A stretch of 64,000 bases of DNA from assembly GCA_033297075.1 (NCBI GenBank), contig MU858069.1, positions 62,001-126,000 on the forward strand, given 5' to 3'. Shown here in pieces: positions 57,136 to 64,000 of this stretch. A program made the translations under genes and the position numbers. Within the stretch, counting starts at the first letter, position 1. Each line of letters starts with the position of its first letter. Source of the stretch: Rhypophila decipiens. Taxonomy: Eukaryota > Ascomycota > Sordariomycetes > Sordariales > Naviculisporaceae. The notes beneath the pieces were generated by a model. It saw only the letters and a list, made by a program, of their open reading frames with translations, was not told the origin of the DNA and did no database searches.

Positions 57136-58137
57136 ATGCGCATCGTCAAACCTCGATCTGCATTTCTTGCCCCCCTCAGAGCAAGACCATCCCCAATCAG
57201 AAGGATGCCGGTCGAGGAGCTCGTCCACCTCCCGGAGGTCGAGCGGCTCAGCCCGGCCGTAATCCGCATACTCGCCGGCAACCCAAACAAGTTCACTCTC
57301 CAAGGGACAAACACCTACCTGGTGGGGACCGGTCCCAAGAGACTCCTCGTCGACACCGGACAAGGCATACCGTCTTGGAAAACAAACCTAGCCAAGACCC
57401 TTGCCGAAGAAAAAGCTACCATCTCCAGTGCCATCATCACCCACTGGCACGGCGACCACGTCGGGGGCATTTCTCATCTGCTAGAACTCTGCCCTTCGAC
57501 CAAGATCTACAAAAACCAGTTATATAACCACCCCTCCATTAATGACGACGATGCGGTCCCAACTCCGAGCCAGCTAGATATAACCGACAACCAGACGTTT
57601 TCGGTCCAAGGCGCGACTCTCAGGGCAGTACACAGTCCGGGCCACACGGTAGACCACATGGCCCTGGTACTAGAAGAAGAAGATGCCATGTTCACAGGCG
57701 ACAACGTCCTAGGGCACGGGACGGCTGTATTTGAGGATCTAGCCACCTACCTGGATAGTCTGGCCAAAATGGCACGGATGTTCAAAGGCCGGGCGTATCC
57801 CGGGCATGGTCCGGTATTGGACGACGGACCGGCCAAGATTGCCGAGTATATCCGCCATCGCCAGAAGAGAGAGGACCAGGTTGTTCAGACGCTCAAGGGC
57901 CAACATCCCGGAGCCCGAGAAAGTGCCGCGACAGGGACAACGACGAGTAGTTGGACCGTGATGGAGCTCGTCAAGGTCATATACCAGGATGTGCCTGAGC
58001 CGTTGCACCTGCCTGCGTCGGGTGGAGTCTTGCAGATTTTGAAGAAGCTCCAGCGGGAGGGTAAAGTTGTCAAGGTTGACGGCGGGAACGATGAGGAGAA
58101 ATGGAGACTGGTAGTTACCGCCCGGTCTGTGTTGTGA
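57136..58137 (+). CDS. LACTB2-like metallo-beta-lactamase-fold hydrolase
   Basis: A single exon of 333 residues. The metal-binding motif THWHGDHVGG (H103, H105, D107, H108) is complete with H170 (SPGH), D189 (FTGDN) and H224 (YPGHG), so two zinc ions should bind. The C-terminal part (TVMELVKVIYQDVPEPLHLP ... VLQILKKLQREGKVVKV) is the winged-helix typical of LACTB2-type proteins, which act as single-strand endoribonucleases in animal mitochondria. Related fungal proteins serve as product-releasing thioesterases of non-reducing polyketide synthases, but no synthase lies in this window, so a housekeeping role is more likely. The basic N-terminus (MRIVKPRSAFLAPLRARPS) could be a mitochondrial presequence; a second ATG stands at residue 24. 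Confidence 0.88.
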   Translation: MRIVKPRSAFLAPLRARPSPIRRMPVEELVHLPEVERLSPAVIRILAGNPNKFTLQGTNTYLVGTGPKRLLVDTGQGIPSWKTNLAKTLAEEKATISSAIITHWHGDHVGGISHLLELCPSTKIYKNQLYNHPSINDDDAVPTPSQLDITDNQTFSVQGATLRAVHSPGHTVDHMALVLEEEDAMFTGDNVLGHGTAVFEDLATYLDSLAKMARMFKGRAYPGHGPVLDDGPAKIAEYIRHRQKREDQVVQTLKGQHPGARESAATGTTTSSWTVMELVKVIYQDVPEPLHLPASGGVLQILKKLQREGKVVKVDGGNDEEKWRLVVTARSVL

Positions 58138-61100
58138 TTTCTTGGTACATATATGTATAGACTGACTCGTACTCTTTGCAGAGATGACTAAAAGATTCCT
58201 CTTTATGAGGGTTTTCTAGGATATCTACATATGCTATTGTTATAGATGGATGGCTGGTGTCATTGGGTTTCCCTGCTTTTAGACACTTTGGATATCTCAT
58301 GTTGGATGTGTGAATCAAGCTTCTCGCAGTTCCTTTTGCGATTGTCTCGTTGTTTCGTCCGTACATTGTTCTGTAGCTATATCTTATAATCATCACTACT
58401 GTTGCTCCGGGATATCGGGATCGAAACGTGCCGGGATGTCTGCTGTGTTACCTGCCCTTCAAATGAACCCGGAGCCCACTGCCTTCCCCCCGGTCGTAGC
58501 ATACCTCTGGATCGTTTGGTTAAACGTCACTCAGCCCTATCGGCAACATATCTATACCTTTCGGTATTTTGACGTCACCCACGGCGGTCGGGTACAGTAC
58601 CGAGAAGGTGGCATGCACTCCCGAACGGCATGCCGATACCTATTGGTTGTCTGGATATATATTTATCTGGACTATAGTTTGAGCCTCAATGGCGGAGAAT
58701 ACCATCGAGGGTCTTAAAGATGGATGTTGATACCTCTGTCATTCTTTCACGGCCGGGGGCAAAAGAATGTCCCCCGAAGACTACTGCTGTTTTGCTCTCA
58801 TGTAACGTCGGCCAAGAATCGGAAGCTTCGGATTTGCAACTGCAATATTCGCAGTTGAAATAGCTCCGAGGACACACGGAATTTCACTGTTGGACTTTGT
58901 CAAAGTTGTCACATTGGTAGCCCGGTTAGTAACGTATTCGCCTCTTGAACCCGACGTGTTCTGTCAGCAAACGGCTCCGGTTTGTTCGGAATCTTCGGAA
59001 TCGGATCACGTAACCCCCCACCCAAGAGAGTCTTTTTGCCCGGTGAAGGTGCAGCGGAGGGGAAAGTCTGTATGTACGTGTTAGAGCGTGATTGTTTTCC
59101 TGGAAGAACCAGAAAAAGATACATCGTCTGGAAGAAAGTGGCCCAAGCTCTCTTGGCTATATGGGGCTCTTGTGGCTCGAACATGGGAGCCAAGACTTGG
59201 CAAGACTCTTCCAAGTACTCGTCCTCGGCCATTTTGGAAGCGGGAGGATTTCAGCAAGAACGATCCACATTTACCTTTTTTGAACCAATAAAAATGCGTG
59301 CACGTCAGGTGACTTACTCTACCACTACTCTACAACCTTCCAAGCCCATTCCAGCTCAAAAAGGTACATTGAGCACCTGGAAATCGGTACTTACAGCCAC
59401 AGCCAAGCCAAAAGTGCACAATTTTGTGCAACTTTTACGGGTCGCTCGAAGTACCCCGACTTTCCAGGTCAACAATCACGCTCTTAGCCTCGCTGACTCA
59501 CTCGGTCGGCAGCCGAAATGCCGAGGAGCGCAACAGTCCGTCAATGAGTGATTTATACAATGTCTGTACTTCATCCGGTGGTAGGAAGAAGCTGGCTGGC
59601 TGGTACTGTATATGCATCACGGGAGACGGGATGGGACCTTGCTTCTGATCGAACCTTGTACCACAGTGTGGAAGTCAGGTGTGCTTAGTATGTCGTACCG
59701 CTCACTACAATCTTACAATGGCGAAGTTCTAGATGTCGATGGCATTTCCATACTTGGTCGGATGGGAATTCGACGAAACGAGCTCGAGAAAGTTCTTGAC
59801 CAACTAGGTAACAATCGTTCAAGGGGTCGCTTCACACGTCCTTCAGAGGAAGCTTCAGCTCGACGAGGTAGTACAGTGACATTCTTTCCGACATTCCGTG
59901 CTTCGTTGGGAGGAATGGAAACCTTCTTTGTTGGCGAGAGTACCGGCTTGGTGTTTAGGTAAACTCGGAACACTCTCCCGGCCCGGGCATGGAGTGGCAG
60001 AGCCACGCGAGCTGCGCTCTGTTAGATCATGCTCCACACATGTGGCTGCCAAGATTGTTGGAATTAGACAAGTCGAAGTACCTGTCGAACCTTTTGAAAG
60101 TCGAGTACTGCTTCACATTTCTGTAACTACGTGGCGTTCCTTTCTCCGGGTTGGCCAAAGAATGACACCCGGGCTGATTTGCTTTACAGGACCACCTTCT
60201 GGGAACTTTCTGAGATAACGAAGAACGTTGGATTGAAGGCGGAAGAATTTGAGTTCTTCCATCATGGCAAAGATCCTGCCGTCAAGTGTTTTCCTGTGTA
60301 GTGTATGTACTCTGCCGGGTTATCAGTGACAGGCGTCTAGACTTTCGCCGAGACGCCAGAATGTTTGGCATCTTGGTCTTCCCGTGGAGAACAGATATCA
60401 GCCGGAAGGGTGCCAATCCAGGAGTAATCAGTCGGAGTCTCGCAACGCTGACATGTCCGAGCCTTCCGTCCTAGAACATGTACAGTCGTATATTGTATCA
60501 GTAGGTCAATCAACGGATTGCTTTTGGATAGCTAGACATGTAGGTAGGACTTTTGGTGTGATGAGAAATGTTCACGGTCTTCATCAGGTACGTAGTAGCA
60601 TCATGCACAATTCCTGGCGCCAGTGGGAGCCTTGCACAATGGTGTGGTCCCGTGAAGAAAAAAAGCCTGGTGTGGTGGGTGGGGGCTCTGTCTATCATTT
60701 GTTGATTACAATAGCACTCTGTTTCATGAGGTTTCGCTGGATTTCTCTGGCGTTGTTTTTTCTGACACCAACCGGCTGAGCGTTGGTCTCGCATCGAACC
60801 ATAACTGCGGCTATCGTTGGACCTGGCGTAACATGCTGTTTCGTCTTCTTCTCCCATTTATAAGAATCAGTGTAGAAGCAGCACCCTGTGTCTCGAGGAG
60901 GTGATGAGGTCAGAAAACGAAACATCGTCATCAGCAGTTGACGGGTATAGCTACCAAAAGGTATCTGTTGAAATGGCGGGGTCGGGGTAAGGTGAGTGCG
61001 GGATGGTCGGGTTTTGGTACTTGATATGCATGCACTTACAAGGGTCAGCAGCGACATGATGTGCCTCTCCGTAAATGTCCGAGGCCCCTTGACACTGTGG

Positions 61101-62319
61101 ACGGGAGTGGCTGACTCGCTCCACAATGCCGGAAGTTGATTCTCAGTATTTCTTTTTTTTAAAAATAAAAAAAACTGGGAGAATGGCGAGGGGTGGTAGA
61201 AATGCTGCGCTGCTCATGGTGAGCAAGTAAGAGTCTCTCATCTCAGTACCTGGGTAACGACATTGAAATCACAATACAGAATTTTAAGGTGATATCTAAG
61301 TGTGACTATTTCCTGATAATCAAATATATGCTAAGCGGAACTTAAAGCGGAACTCTTTACGGATATCTGACAAGCGGACACTTCAAGTCCGTTTAAGCGC
61401 TAGCCGCGACCCGGTAACCGCATACGTACTGTTCATTGGCATATCGAACAGAATCTTACATGTGCACACAGTGTGGCGCATACTGTCTAGGACGCCTTGT
61501 CGTGTCACACTCTCTCCGACAAGTCCTTGTATCTCCACAACTGAGGAAGCTCCGGATGCGCCGGGCACGAAGTTCTCATCAACACGCCGCTCAGGCAGAA
61601 ACCTGTGCAAACTTTCGCGAAAGATACGCTGCAGTACGAGGTACGAAACACAAAGAGCCTGACTCCATCGCTATCCCTCCATCGTCTGCCCCTTCGACAT
61701 GGCCACGGGTCTTGGTACCTGGCGGGGTGCCTTCTTGGCTCCTTGCCCGTAAATTGGGCCCAAGAATTACCAATCTTTCGATCGATACCATTTCTGCGAT
61801 CGAAAGACCCTGGATCAACAGGGCGGTGGACAGATGCGGTCATACTCATGACCACAATAATGGACCCTTCTTTTTTTTGTTCCGTTGTTTCTTGAGGAAC
61901 GGCGTGGTCATGGAAAGATGTACTCCGAAGTAGTACTGCGTCAAGAAGCTTCCATTCATAGAACAATTTGAGGATGTCCTTTCCTTCTTAATCCGCCCTC
62001 AGCCGGCCGTGACTGCCCTTCCATGAGCCAGCTTCCCCTAGCTATATATCATTTCTTTGTCCCACCTGCTCTCCCATTTGCTTCTCCACTCCGACAAGAT
62101 ACCCATTTTGACAAAGGCCCGGCGCCGTTAGCAAACGCGAACCAAGTCCCAATCTCGAGCTTATTAGCATCACTCCCCAGAATTGTTAATATAGACTTTC
62201 AGTCGGCGACGACACCTGGCGAAGCTATCGCAACCATCGCGAGCCGGTTTGCTCCTTTCAGGACGATATACTATTCATGATTTTTGCAGTACCTAGGCAA
62301 TAGTTTTAGGTCAGCCACC
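58138..62319. other. 4.2 kb gene-poor stretch
   Basis: The longest frames (58982-59551 plus; 58909-59232 minus, beginning MAEDEYLEESCQVLAPMFE) have no motif, and I cannot extend them by plausible splicing. The minus one has moderately good codon use over its first 45 codons and could be an exon. A CRE-type palindrome TGACGTCA is at 58570-58577. A thymine-then-adenine homopolymer tract is at 61149-61173. I see no tandem repeat, and no tRNA or other RNA gene that I could recognise by eye. Confidence 0.35.
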
Positions 62320-64000
62320 ATGATTTCGCTCGCGAGGCCACTGTTCCGAGCCCTCACGGTGGGCGCGGCAGTGGGCATGGGACTCGTGCCCTCGGTGTTG
62401 GCACATGGCGGCGACAACAACACGGATGACATGAAGATGGGCGAGACAGACAAGCCACTACCCGAGGACCAATATCCGCCGACGTACTTTGCCCTTGGCG
62501 ACCACAGAGCTGCCATATACAGCCACATTGGCTTGATGGTGCTTGCGTGGGTCTTTGTCCTTCCTGTTGGTAAGATTCCAGCTCTGCCCCTCGCGAAATC
62601 CTAGGTATTAGAGGGGCCAATTTCACTGACTTTCGACCTGTTATAGCTGTCATGCTCTCGCTTGCTCGCTCTCGGCACAGAATAACGGCCCAGCTTGTCT
62701 TTCTCGCGGTGAATGGCGGAGGAGTATTATTAGGGACCATCTACAACGCCAGCACACCGGATCTGTACCCAAACAACGCCCACCACACACTTGGCTGGGT
62801 CGTTACATGGATTGTGTGCTCCCAGGTTGCAATTGGACTGCTATCATCTATCGCTGGGGTTTTCAAGCGTGGATCTAGCGAACTGAGAAATGCGCAAACT
62901 GGCGAGCGCCAGTCTTTCATCCCAGTTTCGACTGAAGCAATTGCAGAGCACGAGTCAAGCTATCCGAAGCCCCATCGATTCTCGGACGACAGCGGCCAGG
63001 GCACCGAGGTGAACACCGAGTCGCTTGGGAGTGGTCAGTCGCATGCCGACCCCGGATCACCCCTGTTTCCTCCAACCCACGGCTTTGAGAGCGGTTACCA
63101 CGAGGGATATGCGGACGACAACATTCACTCCGAGCTTCCAAGGGTGTCGAAATTGTCCGGCGCTGTGCGCTCAGTCGTTGAGAGGATTGCCAACAAGGTT
63201 TCATCCAGAGCGTGGAAGGTGCTGATGCTTGCGTACAACTTCGTGGACCGGACGATTTTAGTTCTTGGCTCTGTCACTCTTGCGACGGGTATCATCACAT
63301 TCGGACGTTTCTTTGTAAGTTATTCTATCATCTGTAGCCAGACTCAATATGGACAGTGTGCTGACTTTGCAATGCAGGAAGGTAACGAGATCTTCTCCGG
63401 ACTGGCGCATTGGATAAAAGGTGGAATCTTCTTTTGGCTAGGGATCTTTACTCTGGGGCGTTGGGCTGGTAGCTTTGGCGACCTTGGCTGGGTTCGTGAT
63501 ATTTTCTTTTTCTGTGGTGTGTTGGCTGTTAGAATCCCCTGCTAACAAAACTTTACAGGCGTGGAATGTTAGGCCAAAGCAAAGGGGCCGGAAATGGCGC
63601 CCTTCTGCCGAATTCGTCGAATCCGCCCTCATCTTCATATATGGATCGACAAATATCTTCCTCGAACATCTGGGCAACTGGGGCGGCGAGTATAGCGCAC
63701 AAGACTTGGAGCACATCTCAATTACGGTACTCTTCATCGGAGGCGGCCTTTGCGGTATGCTCATCGAATCGGTTCGAATTCGAGACCTCCTGAACACAAC
63801 CGTGGAGGAGGCGGGCCACTTTGATCCCGAGAAGGTCTACAACGACGAAGGATCGCGCGACGAGACCCAGGAACCCGATACCTACGCCTTTTCCATGAAC
63901 CCTATTCCGGCGCTGGTGATCCTCCTATTGGGCATCATGATGAGCTCGCACACCCAGCACAACATGATCTCTAGCATGGTTCACAAGCAATGGGGCAACC
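62320..64000 (+). CDS. Ytp1-like integral membrane protein (3' end outside window)
   Basis: Exons 62320-62569, 62647-63314, 63378-63491 and 63559 to beyond the window end. The protein begins with a signal-like hydrophobic stretch (FRALTVGAAVGMGLVPSVLA), then a short luminal HGGDNNTDDMK segment. The first membrane block (HRAAIYSHIGLMVLAWVFV, AVMLSLARSRHRITAQLVF, NAHHTLGWVVTWIVCSQVAI) matches the N-terminal domain family often paired with Ytp1. After a ~110-residue soluble linker comes the Ytp1-like C-terminal domain (GLAHWIKGGIFFWLGIFTLG, WNVRPKQRGRKWRPSAEFVE, NPIPALVILLLGIMMSSHTQ). The histidine-rich SSHTQHNMISSMVH near the cut may bind a cation. Its function in fungi is not established. Intron joints keep the frame. 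Confidence 0.85.

Noticed and set aside
57136..58137. a polyketide biosynthetic cluster around the metallo-hydrolase
   Set aside because: No polyketide synthase, oxidoreductase or transporter gene is near; neighbours are UBP8 and a Ytp1-like gene.
58982..59551. 189-codon plus-strand ORF in the gene-poor stretch
   Set aside because: No ATG near its start, no motif, low-quality composition; overlaps another open frame on the minus strand.
1..64000. CRISPR array, bacterial operons or prokaryotic mobile elements
   Set aside because: The tandem repeats here have no unique spacers, and the genes carry spliceosomal introns and encode eukaryotic proteins.

Overview
The window reads as chromosomal DNA of a filamentous ascomycete (Pezizomycotina, most likely Sordariomycetes). 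Genes are split by short introns, mostly 50-130 nt, with GTAAGT/GTGAGT-type donors and CTAAC/CTGAC-like branch sites. The recognisable proteins are typical of moulds: an RTA1-like transporter, a GH28 pectinase, a UsgS-like membrane protein, a fungal-type mitochondrial aconitase, the 40 kDa complex I subunit, Rbd2, and a Ytp1-like protein. All exon models below were joined by hand from splice signals and frame continuity. There was no transcript evidence and no database search.

Layout. 0-28 kb: RSA3 (ribosome assembly), a secreted endo-polygalacturonase, a low-complexity hypothetical protein, an RTA1-like 7-TM protein, a foldback element with 174-bp terminal inverted repeats, INP1 (peroxisome inheritance), a UsgS-like membrane protein, a 22-bp minisatellite, mitochondrial aconitase, a Bud20 zinc-finger protein, and a Swiss-Army-Knife HAD-domain protein with an RGG/Q-rich tail. 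28-37.8 kb: a repeat-rich accessory block with two unrecognised, partly overlapping ORFs (E, F), several tandem repeats, and family members A and B. 37.8-42.6 kb: a compact housekeeping trio of RPN9 (proteasome lid), the NDUFA9-type complex I subunit, and an Efm5-type eEF1A methyltransferase. 42.6-47.9 kb: a second accessory block with family members C and D. 47.9-64 kb: GAA1 (GPI transamidase), RBD2 (rhomboid), a small hypothetical protein, UBP8 (SAGA deubiquitinase), a LACTB2-like metallo-hydrolase, a 4-kb gene-poor stretch, and a Ytp1-like membrane protein cut by the window end.

The most unusual content is the A-D family. These are four diverged paralogues of about 330-395 residues that match no family I know. 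They end in basic KKRK-type nuclear localisation signals, lie in two clusters either side of the housekeeping trio, and share homologous 3' flanks built of ~150-bp tandem repeats (A, B and C). A and B are each broken by a single -1 frameshift. C has an apparent one at its N-terminus and ORF E has another. The apparent deletions all have the same sign and all can be read as loss of one C on the coding strand. The conserved genes of the window show no such breaks. Either this is an actively duplicating and decaying lineage-specific family, or these bases carry systematic assembly errors; both can be tested. A 22-bp minisatellite occurs both beside the aconitase gene and at the edge of the accessory block, linking two distant intergenic sites.

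Apart from the housekeeping trio, neighbouring genes do not look functionally linked. This is ordinary fungal gene order rather than an operon or a biosynthetic cluster.
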